From assembly GCF_901521055.1 (NCBI RefSeq), contig NZ_CABEGA010000051.1:1-64000 (forward strand): a DNA stretch of 64,000 nt. Reading direction: 5' to 3'. This DNA comes from Cellulomonas hominis. Its GTDB lineage: Bacteria; Actinomycetota; Actinomycetes; Actinomycetales; Cellulomonadaceae. Positions 40,967 to 50,672 of the stretch are shown piece after piece (position 1 is the stretch's first letter; each line of letters opens with the position of its first letter). Both the position numbers and the translations under genes were made by a program. The notes beneath the pieces are model-generated. The model did not search any database. It had not been told where the DNA came from and was given only the letters and a program-made list of their open reading frames with translations.

Positions 40967-41974
40967 TCAGCGCGCCGGCCCCCGCAGCGCCAGCTCCCAG
41001 GCCACGGGCGCGACCTCGGCGTCCAGCCCGGCCGCGACCCGCGCGCACGCGACGCCCTGGTCGAACAGCGACTGCCGCACGCTCGGGAACCCGAGCGCGG
41101 CCGCGAGGTCGCTGTCGTCCCACCCGCTCACCCGGGCGGACGGTCCGAGGACGTCGAGCGCCCCCGCCGCGAGCTGGTCGCTCATCGCGATCACCACGTC
41201 CGGCCGCAGCTCGTCGCGCACCGCCGCCACCGCCGCGCGCCCGTCCTCGCGGGAGTGCCGCGCCACGACAGCGACCGGGAGGCCGCCCCAGTCCCGGCCG
41301 GACTCCTCGGCGGCCTCCCGGTAGCCGGTGAGCCGCGCGCGGGTGACCGGGAACGGCACGTCGGTCTCGGGCCCGCGCAGCAGGCCCGACCAGCGGTCCC
41401 GGTCCAGCGGCTGCGAGAGCACGAGCGGGGACCGCGCGCCCGTCAGCATGTGCCGCGCCATCGCCCGCGCGGCCGCCCGGTCGTCGGCGGTCACGACCTG
41501 CACGCCCGGCGAGGGCGGCCCGCCCTGGATCGCGGCGGGCCGGCCGGTCGCGGCGACGGCGTCGAGGACCGGGTCGTCGTCGGCCGTGGTCCACAGCACG
41601 AACCCGTCGACCGCCGCCTCGCGCACCCGGTCGACGTCGCCGGGCTCGCCGGTGCTCGGGATCAGCACGAGCCCGAGCCGGTGCTCGACGCACACCTTCG
41701 ACACCCCGGCGAGGAACCGGGCGGCCTGCGGGTCCTCGAACGCGTAGGTCAGGTGCTCACCGAGCACGACGCCGAGGTTCCCGGTCGAGCCGCTCCGCAG
41801 CGAGCGGGCCACCGGGTCCGGTCCCCGGTAGCCGAGGCGCTCGGCGGCCTCCAGCACGCGGGCCCGGGTCGGCGCCGCGACGCGCTGCGGGCGCGTGTAC
41901 GTGTAGCTCACGGTCATCACGGCGACGCCGGCCTCCGCGGCGACCTGCCGCATCGTCACGCGTCCGGGGTTCAC
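40967..41974 (-). CDS. LacI family transcriptional regulator
   Basis: A 335-residue repressor. The HTH is VTMRQVAAEAGVAVMTVSYT with an unusual YTYTRPQRV in place of the common N-G-x-P turn, then ARSLRSGSTGNLGVVLGEHL. The effector domain ends in VIAMSDQLAAGALDVLG and WDDSDLAAALGFPSVRQSL. The GTG start is only 31 bases from the start of the divergent MFS gene, with a perfect operator filling the space, so it almost certainly controls both genes. Confidence 0.88.
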   Translation of the reverse strand: MNPGRVTMRQVAAEAGVAVMTVSYTYTRPQRVAAPTRARVLEAAERLGYRGPDPVARSLRSGSTGNLGVVLGEHLTYAFEDPQAARFLAGVSKVCVEHRLGLVLIPSTGEPGDVDRVREAAVDGFVLWTTADDDPVLDAVAATGRPAAIQGGPPSPGVQVVTADDRAAARAMARHMLTGARSPLVLSQPLDRDRWSGLLRGPETDVPFPVTRARLTGYREAAEESGRDWGGLPVAVVARHSREDGRAAVAAVRDELRPDVVIAMSDQLAAGALDVLGPSARVSGWDDSDLAAALGFPSVRQSLFDQGVACARVAAGLDAEVAPVAWELALRGPAR

Positions 41975-41987
41975 GGGAGCAGCCTAC

Positions 41988-42005
41988 CTGTGTACCGTTA
42001 CACAG
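41988..42005. promoter_or_regulatory. LacI operator overlapping two divergent promoters
   Basis: CTGTGTACCGTTACACAG has perfect 7-bp arms around CCGT and abuts the MFS ATG at 42006. TACCGT lies 7 bases before that ATG, and on the other strand TAGGCT lies 6 bases before the LacI GTG, both in position for -10 elements of leaderless transcripts. Confidence 0.75.
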
Positions 42006-43211
42006 ATGCGTACGACGACCGCCTCGCACACCGCCTTCGCCGCCTTCGGCCTGTTCTGGGGGACGTGGGGCGCCGCCCTCCCGGGGCTGCGGGACGCCGC
42101 CGGGGTCGACGACGCCGCGCTGGGCACCGCGCTGCTGTTCGTCGGCCTCGGTGCGCTGCCCGCGATGCTGCTGACCGGCCGGGCGGTCGACCGGTTCGGC
42201 GCCCGCACCGCCGGGCCGCTGCTGTGCGCCCTCGCGGTCGCGGGCGTGCTCACCGCCTGGTTCGCGCGGGACCTGCCGACCCTCGCGACCGGGATGGCGC
42301 TGGTCGGCGCGACCTCGGGCGCCGCGGACGTCGCGGGGAACGCGCTCGCGGGCCTCGCGGAGCAGCGCTCGGGCGGCCGGGTCATCACGCTCTCGCACGC
42401 CGTGTTCTCGTCCTTCGTCGTGATCGGCAGCCTCGGCACCGGCGCGCTGCGGGCCGCGGGGGCGGACGTGGTGCCGGTGTTCGCCGCGGCCGGCGCGCTC
42501 ATGGTCGTGGCGGGTGTCGTCGTGCTCGCCACCGGGGACGGCCCGCACGCACCGTCGGCGCCGCCGGGAGGACGCCGCCGCGACGGCGCCCGGCTCCTGC
42601 TCCCCTTCGTGGTGATCGGCCTCGTCGGCGCGCTCGGGTTCGCCGCCGAGAACGCGCACCAGAGCTGGAGCGCGATCTTCCTGGCGGACGAGCTCGGCGC
42701 CGCGCCGGGGCTGACGGCGGTCGCGCCGGCGACGTTCGCCGTGTTCGCTGCGCTGACCCGGTTCGCCGCCGGGGCGTCCACCCGCGTGCCGACCGGGGCG
42801 CTGCTGGTCGGCGGCGCCGTGGTCGCCGCGGCCGGGACGCTCGCGGTCGCCGCCGCCCGGGACCTGCCCGTGGCCCTCGGCGGGCTCGCCCTCGCGGCCG
42901 TCGGCACGTCGGTGCTGTTCCCGACGCTGCTCAGCCGGGCCGCCCGCGACGTGCCGGCGGACCGGCGCGGGCGGGCGACGTCCGCGGTCGCGACCACCGC
43001 CTACCTGGGGTTCGTGCTCGGGCCCGTGTACGTCGGCGCCCTCGCGGACGTCGTGGGGCTGCGCGGCGCGATGGTCGGCGTCGCGGCGCTCGCCGGTGCG
43101 TTCGCGGTGCTGGCGCCCGCCGTCACCCGGCGCCACGAGCGCGCTCAGCGGGTCGCGCGGGGCAGCGGCCGGGCCGTCGCCTCCGAGAACTCCAGCGTGA
43201 TGCGCAGGTAG
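42006..43211 (+). CDS. MFS transporter (12-helix)
   Basis: A 401-residue transporter with about twelve helices. LTGRAVDRFGARTAGPLLCA is motif A between helices 2 and 3, and SHAVFSSFVVIGSLGTGAL and GFAAENAHQSWSAIFLADEL resemble the FucP/YbjJ-type group of sugar-related MFS proteins. The ATG at 42006 has no room for a Shine-Dalgarno, so leaderless translation is likely. Control by the divergent LacI regulator suggests a sugar or nucleoside substrate. The 3' end overlaps a convergent gene by 67 bases. Confidence 0.85.
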   Translation: MRTTTASHTAFAAFGLFWGTWGAALPGLRDAAGVDDAALGTALLFVGLGALPAMLLTGRAVDRFGARTAGPLLCALAVAGVLTAWFARDLPTLATGMALVGATSGAADVAGNALAGLAEQRSGGRVITLSHAVFSSFVVIGSLGTGALRAAGADVVPVFAAAGALMVVAGVVVLATGDGPHAPSAPPGGRRRDGARLLLPFVVIGLVGALGFAAENAHQSWSAIFLADELGAAPGLTAVAPATFAVFAALTRFAAGASTRVPTGALLVGGAVVAAAGTLAVAAARDLPVALGGLALAAVGTSVLFPTLLSRAARDVPADRRGRATSAVATTAYLGFVLGPVYVGALADVVGLRGAMVGVAALAGAFAVLAPAVTRRHERAQRVARGSGRAVASENSSVMRR

Positions 43212-43447
43212 CGGAGCTCGCGCGAGTCGAGGATGCGCCCGGCACCCGTGTAGTGGATCGCCTCGCCGTCGATCAGCTCCAGCTGGGCCATCGGGGCGTC
43301 GACCAGCAGCGAGTCGGTCGTCGCGTCCTCCACCCGCAGGCTCGCCGCCGTCCCCTCGATCCGGACGGTGTGGCCACGCAGGTCGACGGCCCGCAGGAGG
43401 GCGCGGGACTCGCCGTCGCGCAGCAGGATCCGGGTCGGTCGGAGCAC
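43145..43447 (-). CDS. Small beta-rich protein of unknown function
   Basis: A 100-residue protein of alternating short strands: LLRDGESRALLRAVDLRGHT, VRIEGTAASLRVEDATTDSL, LVDAPMAQLELIDGEAIHYT and ELRYLRITLEF. The repetition suggests a small beta-helix or a sandwich, bactofilin-like in texture, but no family is identified. The GTG at 43447 has GAGAGGGA 8 bases upstream. Its last 67 bases overlap the end of the convergent MFS gene. Confidence 0.55.
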   Translation of the reverse strand: MLRPTRILLRDGESRALLRAVDLRGHTVRIEGTAASLRVEDATTDSLLVDAPMAQLELIDGEAIHYTGAGRILDSRELRYLRITLEFSEATARPLPRATR

Positions 43448-43583
43448 AGGTGTCCCTCTCGGAGCAGGTCGGGTGTCTCGGGGAAGCGCATGCCACCCGG
43501 TCCTCCGATCGGCAGCCGGCGGCCGGTCTGATGGGACTTCGGTCCTCGGACTGCGAGCACCGCCCGGCACGAGGAGGTGTCCG

Positions 43584-44447
43584 GTGCCCACGTCGGGGAG
43601 GATCGTGGCCGTGGACACGGCGCGCGCACCGCAGGGCAAGGTCATCTTCCTCGACGTGGACGGCACCTACGCCGACCACGGCATCGTCCCGGAGGCGCAC
43701 GTCGCGGTCGTCCGGGCCGCCCGGGCCGCCGGGAACCGGGTGCTGCTGTGCACCGGCCGCCCCCGGGCGATGCTCCCCCCGCGGATCCTGGAGGCCGGGT
43801 TCGACGGCATCGTCGCCTCCGCCGGCGGCTACGTCGAGCTCGACGGCCGGGTGCTCGCCGACGTGCGGTTCCCGGCCGACCTCGCCGCACGGGTGGTGGA
43901 GGTGCTGGACCGGCACGACGCGGCGTACCTGCTCGAGGCCCCGGAGGCCCTGTACGGGCGCCGTGGGGTCGACGTCCGCCTGCACGAGCTGCTCGCGCCG
44001 CACCTGCGCGACCCGCACGAGCGCGGCCCGCTGGACATCCTGCAGGCGCTCACCATGTCCGACGACCCGGCCGCCGACTCGTTCGCCAAGGTCACCTACT
44101 TCGACGCCCGCGTGCCGACGACGGTGATCGCCGCCGAGATCGGGGACGCCATCACGATCCTGCCCAGCTCGATCTCCGCGATGGGCGACGTCGCCGGGGA
44201 GATCCAGCTCGCCGAGGTGCACAAGGCCGTCGGCATCGAGGTCGTCACCGCGCACCTGGGGCTGACGCGCGACGACGTCGTGGCCTTCGGGGACGGGCTC
44301 AACGACCTGGAGATGCTGGAGCACGCCGGCACCGCCGTGGCCATCGAGGGCGCCGACCCGCGGCTGCTCGCCGTCGCCGACCACGTGGCCGCCGGGCCCG
44401 GGGCGCACGGGCTGGTCCCGGCGTTCGCGCAGCTCGGGCTCGTGTAG
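43584..44447 (+). CDS. HAD superfamily phosphatase, Cof type
   Basis: A 287-residue hydrolase likely acting on sugar phosphates or other small phosphoesters. Motif I is IFLDVDGTYAD with the nucleophilic Asp, motif II LLCTGRP, motif III lysine near FAKVTYF or EVHKAVGIEVV, and motif IV VAFGDGLNDLEML. The cap domain is type C2B. The GTG at 43584 is preferred because GAGGAGG lies 6 bases before it; a GTG at 43605 is too close to its purine tract. Confidence 0.87.
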   Translation: MPTSGRIVAVDTARAPQGKVIFLDVDGTYADHGIVPEAHVAVVRAARAAGNRVLLCTGRPRAMLPPRILEAGFDGIVASAGGYVELDGRVLADVRFPADLAARVVEVLDRHDAAYLLEAPEALYGRRGVDVRLHELLAPHLRDPHERGPLDILQALTMSDDPAADSFAKVTYFDARVPTTVIAAEIGDAITILPSSISAMGDVAGEIQLAEVHKAVGIEVVTAHLGLTRDDVVAFGDGLNDLEMLEHAGTAVAIEGADPRLLAVADHVAAGPGAHGLVPAFAQLGLV

Positions 44448-44473
44448 CGATCGGCCCGGACACCGCCGCAGCA

Positions 44474-44512
44474 GGACGCCGCCACCCCCAGATCTCGGCG
44501 ATGGCGGCGTCC
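44474..44512. terminator. Bidirectional hairpin between convergent genes
   Basis: Arms GGACGCCGCCA (44474-44484) and TGGCGGCGTCC (44502-44512) form an 11-bp stem with a 17-base loop, between the HAD stop at 44447 and the opposing stop at 44525. Confidence 0.68.
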
Positions 44513-44524
44513 GTGAACGACGTA

Positions 44525-45469
44525 CTAGCGCGACGCCGCTGCCGCACACGTACCGATCACACCCGCGTTGCCTCCCAAGACGCCGGCAGCGCAGTAGATG
44601 CAAGCCACCCCGGCGGTCACAGCGCACGCGACACCGCAGATCGACCCCACCAGAGCGACTGTCGCCCACATGATTCCAGCATTGTTCAGGCAGTTCTTGA
44701 ACTTGTTGAAGCTCCAGCCCGCCTGAACGACGGTTCCGTCGCTCGCGGCGTCGGAGTTGACGACGACGATGTCCTTCGTGAGGGTGCCGTCCTCCCAGAC
44801 ACGCATGCCGGCGCGATCGGTGTCGACCATGCCAGCGACCATCTCGACCACCGTGATGCCCTGATCCGTCGCCAGGTAGACGACCTTCGACAACTCGGGG
44901 ATGTCGGTGCCGAGGACCGGGACGACAAGACTCTCCGTCCCCTCATAGTTCTGGGCTGTCGCATGCGCCCAGTCGAGGTCGAGGCCACTGCGCGCGGTGT
45001 AGTCGATGCGCCGTGCCAGGGCGGCACGGTCACGCTCCTCCGCGCCCGAGACGGGCCGGACTTCACGCGCCGTATCACCGACCTTCTCCATCACGGCGTC
45101 GCTCGTCGCGGCGTCCGACTCGACGACCTCTGTGGAGACCGCCGTGACGTTGCTCTGCTCGGGAAAGGAGAGTTGCCCTGCGGTCGCCGCCTCGAACCGC
45201 GTCGATTCCCCTCCCGCGCCCGCAATACCGACGGACGTGACGGCGACCGCGAGCACGAGCGCCATCACGCCTGTTCTCGCCGCGGCGTTCGTCCGCCGAT
45301 GCGGGATCGCATTTCGCCAAGCGAGAAATGTCGCACCGGCCGACATCACCAGTGCCGTGATGAAGAACAGGACCGACCAGGTCGACTGCAACAGCCACCC
45401 TGCGAGCACCGCCGACGACGTCCCGATCAACAGCGCCACGACCGCGGCGCGAGAACTACGCGAAGACAT
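44525..45469 (-). CDS. Membrane protein with cysteine-rich hydrophobic C-terminus, putative bacteriocin-type precursor
   Basis: A 314-residue protein with three N-terminal membrane helices at about 8-28, 32-51 and 65-85 (AAVVALLIGTSSAVLAGW, VLFFITALVMSAGATFLAW, GVMALVLAVAVTSVGIAGAG). A soluble region, about 86-250, follows and is probably extracellular. The last 55 residues are strongly hydrophobic, Gly/Ala-rich and contain every cysteine of the protein: Cys260, 278, 282, 290, 293 and 308 (SICGVACAVTAGVACIYC, then GNAGVIGTC). Halocin C8 is likewise released from the C-terminus of a roughly 280-residue precursor whose N-terminal part gives immunity; the resemblance here is architectural, not proven. 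Codon use is visibly less GC-biased than in neighbouring genes, which suggests transfer. No export or maturation gene is adjacent. A structural membrane protein is the main alternative. Confidence 0.6.
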   Translation of the reverse strand: MSSRSSRAAVVALLIGTSSAVLAGWLLQSTWSVLFFITALVMSAGATFLAWRNAIPHRRTNAAARTGVMALVLAVAVTSVGIAGAGGESTRFEAATAGQLSFPEQSNVTAVSTEVVESDAATSDAVMEKVGDTAREVRPVSGAEERDRAALARRIDYTARSGLDLDWAHATAQNYEGTESLVVPVLGTDIPELSKVVYLATDQGITVVEMVAGMVDTDRAGMRVWEDGTLTKDIVVVNSDAASDGTVVQAGWSFNKFKNCLNNAGIMWATVALVGSICGVACAVTAGVACIYCAAGVLGGNAGVIGTCAAAASR

Positions 45470-45749
45470 GGAACAACCCCCTGCTGGGACCGACGAACGC
45501 GCTCTTCTGTTCTACCCTGGCCAGCACAGAGTGGCGGCGTGTGGGCCCAAGGTCCCTTCTTCGTTCTGATGTCACTGGATTTCTGGTCACAATGCGACGT
45601 AGATGTGGCATCTCGTATCGAATCGGCATTTCACCTCGGTGATGATGGCCGAGGTGTTGCCTCAAGCCGTCACCCGGCTGACGACCAGGCCGCCAACGCG
45701 GGGCCCGACGAACCGGGCACGCGTCTGCGACCGCGGCTAGCGTGCGGGG
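45470..45749. other. AT-richer intergenic region with hairpin
   Basis: The 280 bases upstream of the cysteine-rich gene have no convincing gene and a much lower GC content than the surroundings. A hairpin with arms CACCTCGG (45632-45639) and CCGAGGTG (45649-45656) is the only clear structure. The promoter of the minus-strand gene should be here. Composition returns to normal near 45700. Confidence 0.6.
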
Positions 45750-46739
45750 ATGAGCCTTCGCGTCCTGTTCATCGGCGGCACCGGCGTCATCAGCTCCGCC
45801 TCGACCCGGCTGGCCGTCGAGCGCGGCCTCGACGTCACCGTGCTGAACCGCGGGTCGAGCAGCACGCGACCGCTCCCCGACGGCGCGGAGCTCGTGCAGG
45901 CCGACGTGCGCGACCCCGGGTCGGTCCGCGCGGCGCTCGGCGACCGGGAGTTCGACGCCGTCGTGGACTGGGTGGCGTTCACGCCCGAGCACGTCGCGAC
46001 CGACGTCGACCTGTTCACCGGCCGCACCGGGCAGTACGTGTTCATCAGCTCGGCGTCGGCGTACCAGACCCCGCCGGAGCGGCTGCCCGTCACCGAGTCG
46101 ACGCCGCTGCGCAACCCGCACTGGCAGTACTCCCGGGACAAGATCGCGTGCGAGGACCTGCTGGTCCGCGCGTACCGCGACTCCGGGTTCCCCGCGACCG
46201 TCGTGCGCCCGTCCCACACCTACGACCGCACGCTCATCCCCCTCGACGGCGGCTGGACCGCGATCGAGCGGATGCGCCGCGGCAAGGAGGTCGTCGTGCA
46301 CGGCGACGGCACCTCGCTGTGGACGCTCACGCACCACGAGGACTTCGCGCGCGGCTTCGTGCCGCTGCTCGGCCACCCGCGCACGCTCGGCGAGGCTTTC
46401 CACATCACCTCGGACGACGTCCTCACGTGGGACCAGATCGTCCGGGCGCTCGCGACCGCCGCCGGCGTCGAGCCCCGCATCGTGCACGTCCCGTCGGACG
46501 CCATCGCCGCCGCCGACCCCGAGTGGGGTGCCGGGCTGCTCGGCGACAAGGCGCACTCGATGGTCTTCGACACCACGAAGCTGCGCCGCGTCGTCCCGGG
46601 CTTCGAGGCGACCATCCCGTTCGAGCAGGGCGCCCGGGAGATCGTCGCGTGGCACGACGCCGACCCCGCGCGCCGGCAGGTCGACGCCCGGCTGGACGGC
46701 GTGATGGACGCGCTCGTGGAGCGGTTCCGCGTGCGCTGA
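45750..46739 (+). CDS. NAD-dependent epimerase/dehydratase family protein
   Basis: A 329-residue extended-SDR protein. The nucleotide-binding motif is RVLFIGGTGVISSASTRLAV, followed by DVRDPGSVRAAL and YVFISSASAYQTPPERLPVT. The catalytic region has WQYSRDKIACEDLL, with Tyr-x-x-x-Lys in the form YSRDK. PSHTYDRTLIPLDGGWTAIE and TLTHHEDFARGFV match the subgroup related to plant CSP41/mRNA-binding-type epimerases and nucleoside-diphosphate sugar epimerases. The substrate is unknown. It is encoded alone. Confidence 0.85.
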   Translation: MSLRVLFIGGTGVISSASTRLAVERGLDVTVLNRGSSSTRPLPDGAELVQADVRDPGSVRAALGDREFDAVVDWVAFTPEHVATDVDLFTGRTGQYVFISSASAYQTPPERLPVTESTPLRNPHWQYSRDKIACEDLLVRAYRDSGFPATVVRPSHTYDRTLIPLDGGWTAIERMRRGKEVVVHGDGTSLWTLTHHEDFARGFVPLLGHPRTLGEAFHITSDDVLTWDQIVRALATAAGVEPRIVHVPSDAIAAADPEWGAGLLGDKAHSMVFDTTKLRRVVPGFEATIPFEQGAREIVAWHDADPARRQVDARLDGVMDALVERFRVR

Positions 46740-46804
46740 CCAGTCACCGGGCGTCCTGACGCGGCCGACGTCCCGCGTGGGTCGACAGCCGTCGTCCGCC
46801 GGGC

Positions 46805-46837
46805 ATATCGTCAGTCGATACCATCGACCGTCGATAT
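46805..46837 (+). promoter_or_regulatory. Tandem TATCGA-type palindromes upstream of the DUF2975-XRE pair
   Basis: ATATCGTCAGTCGATAC (46805-46821) and ATCGACCGTCGAT (46823-46835) are adjacent palindromes 13 bases or more before the DUF2975 start. In reverse complement the first box reads TATCGACTGACGATA, matching the TATYGACnnnCGATA core of sites 1 and 2; the second is 12 of 13 identical to ATCGATCGTCGAT at 33193-33205. The adjacent XRE protein is a candidate ligand. Confidence 0.55.
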
Positions 46838-46849
46838 GATCGGAGCACC

Positions 46850-47457
46850 ATGCAGACCACGCCGCCGCGGTTCGCGACCACCACGGACCTCTGGTCCGTC
46901 CTCCTGGTCGGCGCCGGCGTCATCGTGTGGAACCTCGTGACGCTGGTGACGGACGTCGTCCGGCTGCTGCCGAACCGGGACGTGCCCGTCGACGTCCGCC
47001 TCACGGGCGCGACGCTGGCCCTGCCGGTCGGACCGGGCGGCGCCCCCGTCCCGGCGACCGTCGACGTCGCGTCCGTCACGGTGTCCGACATGCCGGTGGC
47101 GACGTACGCCTCGGCCCTCGGGGCGGCCGTCGTCCCGCCGCTGGCCACGATCGCGGTCACCGCCTGCGTGCTGCTGCTCTGCCGCCACGTCCTGGCCGGC
47201 CGGTTCTTCTCCCCCACGACGACGCGGCTGATCACGGCGATCTCGCTGCTGATCGCGGTCGGCTGGCTCGCGTGGTTCGGCTTCTCGGTGATGGCGTCGA
47301 ACGGGGCGCTCGCGCTGGTCGCGGACCCGGACGTGCTCGACGCCACCCGCATCACGTTCTCGTGGACCCCGATCCTGGCGTCCATGGCGGTCGGCGCGCT
47401 CGCCGCGGTGTTCCGGGCGGGCGAGCGGATGCAGCGCGACACCGAGGGCCTCGTCTA

Positions 47458-47458
<1 letters not shown>
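46850..47458 (+). CDS. DUF2975 family membrane protein
   Basis: A 202-residue protein with four helices: DLWSVLLVGAGVIVWNLVTL, then a polar extracytoplasmic loop of about 60 residues, YASALGAAVVPPLATIAVTA, FFSPTTTRLITAISLLIAVG and FSWTPILASMAVGALAAVFR. The FF-S-P-x-T and the final RAGERMQRDTEGLV, followed immediately by an XRE gene, are typical of DUF2975 proteins. The pair is a common membrane-protein/regulator unit of unknown signal. The last base of the stop is shared with the start of the regulator. Confidence 0.8.
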
Positions 47459-49151
<1,693 letters not shown>

Positions 49152-49946
49152 CTAGATCGGGTCCAGGATCCGGCGGAGGAACTGCTGCGTGCGCTCATGC
49201 GACGGCCTGCCGAGCACGTCCGCCGGCGGGCCCTCCTCGACGACCACGCCGTTGTCGATGAACACGACGTGGTCGGCCACCTGCTGCGCGAACCGGATCT
49301 CGTGGGTGACGACGATCATCGTCCAGCCCTCGGCGGCCAGGTCCCGCATGACCGTCAGCACCTCGCCGACGGTCTCCGGGTCCAGCGCGGAGGTCGGCTC
49401 GTCGAACAGGATCAGCTTCGGCCGCAGCGCGAGCGCCCGGGCGATGCCGACGCGCTGCTGCTGGCCGCCGGACAGCTCGTGCGGGTACGCGTCGGCCTTG
49501 GACGCCAACCCGACCTTCTCCAGGAGGGCGTTCGCCTCCGCCGTGGCCTCGGCGACGGGTCGGCGCTGGGCGTGCACCGGGCCCTCGACGAGGTTCTCCA
49601 GCGCCGTGCGGTGCGGGAACAGCGCGTGCGACTGGAACACCATGCCCGACTGCGCCCGCAGCCGGCGGAGCTCGGCCTGCGAGTGCCGCGCCGCGAAGTC
49701 CAGGGTGACGCCGGCGACCTCCACGGTGCCCGCGTCGGGGATCTCCAGGGCGTTGAGGCAGCGCAGCAGGGTCGTCTTGCCCGACCCGGACGGGCCGATG
49801 ATCACGGTGACGCTGCCCTGCGCGACCTCGAGGTCGATGTCGCGCAGCACGTGGTTGTCCCCGAAGGACTTCGCCAGCGCGTGCACCCGCACCAGCGCCG
49901 GGGCCTGGCCGCGGGGGTGGGTGTCGGTCACGTCGTCCTCCGTCAT
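49152..49946 (-). CDS. Polar amino-acid ABC transporter ATP-binding protein
   Basis: A 264-residue ATPase of the GlnQ/HisP type. Walker A IIGPSGSGKTTLLRCLN, Q-loop MVFQSHALFPHRTALENL, signature ELSGGQQQRVGIARALA, Walker B LILFDEPTSALDPE and switch THEIRFAQQVADHVVF are all intact. The ATG at 49946 overlaps the permease stop (ATGA). Together with the permease and binding protein it forms a complete importer. Confidence 0.92.
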   Translation of the reverse strand: MTEDDVTDTHPRGQAPALVRVHALAKSFGDNHVLRDIDLEVAQGSVTVIIGPSGSGKTTLLRCLNALEIPDAGTVEVAGVTLDFAARHSQAELRRLRAQSGMVFQSHALFPHRTALENLVEGPVHAQRRPVAEATAEANALLEKVGLASKADAYPHELSGGQQQRVGIARALALRPKLILFDEPTSALDPETVGEVLTVMRDLAAEGWTMIVVTHEIRFAQQVADHVVFIDNGVVVEEGPPADVLGRPSHERTQQFLRRILDPI

Positions 49947-50611
49947 GTCGCCACGTACCGGTCGAGGCGCCGTTCGACGCGGCTCTGCAGGGCGGACAGC
50001 ACCAGGCAGATCAGCCAGTAGATCACCGCGGCGAGCGAGTACAGGGTCATGAACTCGTACGTCGGCGCCGCGATCTCCTGCGCCTTGCGGAGCAGCTCGG
50101 TGACCATGATCGTCGAGGCCAGCGACGTGTCCTTCACGAGCGAGATGAACGTGTTCGACAGGGGCGGCACCGACACCCGCAGCGCCTGCGGCAGCACCAC
50201 GCGGCGCAGCGTGAGCGTCGGGCCGAGGCCGATCGTCGACGCCGCCTCCCACTGCGCCCGCGGCACGGACAGGATCGCCGCCCGGATCGTCTCGGCCGCG
50301 TACCCGCCGACGTTCAGCGAGAACGCGATGATCGCCGACGGGAACGGGTCGATGACGACGCCCATCGACGGCAGCGCGTAGAAGATCAGGAACAGCTGCA
50401 CCAGCAGCGGCGTCCCGCGGATCACCGAGATGTACGCGCGCGCCAGCCACGACACGACCGGCACCCGCGACAGGCGCGCGAGGGCGACCAGCAGCGCGAT
50501 GACCAGCCCGATGGCGAACGAGATGATCGTCAGCGGGATGGTGCCGCGGATCGCGCCCTCGAGCAGCGGGCCGATCGACGTGCGCACCAGCTCCCACGTC
50601 GTGTCGTTCAC
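49943..50611 (-). CDS. Polar amino-acid ABC transporter permease
   Basis: A 222-residue HisM/GlnP-type permease with about five helices. The family start AIRGTIPLTIISFAIGLVIA, the RGTPLLVQLFLIFYALPSMG block and the coupling loop AQWEAASTIGLGPTLTLRRV are present. It probably homodimerises, since only one permease is encoded. The ATPase gene overlaps its 3' end. Confidence 0.92.
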   Translation of the reverse strand: MNDTTWELVRTSIGPLLEGAIRGTIPLTIISFAIGLVIALLVALARLSRVPVVSWLARAYISVIRGTPLLVQLFLIFYALPSMGVVIDPFPSAIIAFSLNVGGYAAETIRAAILSVPRAQWEAASTIGLGPTLTLRRVVLPQALRVSVPPLSNTFISLVKDTSLASTIMVTELLRKAQEIAAPTYEFMTLYSLAAVIYWLICLVLSALQSRVERRLDRYVAT

Positions 50612-50672
50612 CGGCCCCCCTCACCGCGCCCGGGCCCGCCGGGCACCGAGCCGCCGCGCACCGACGCCGACG

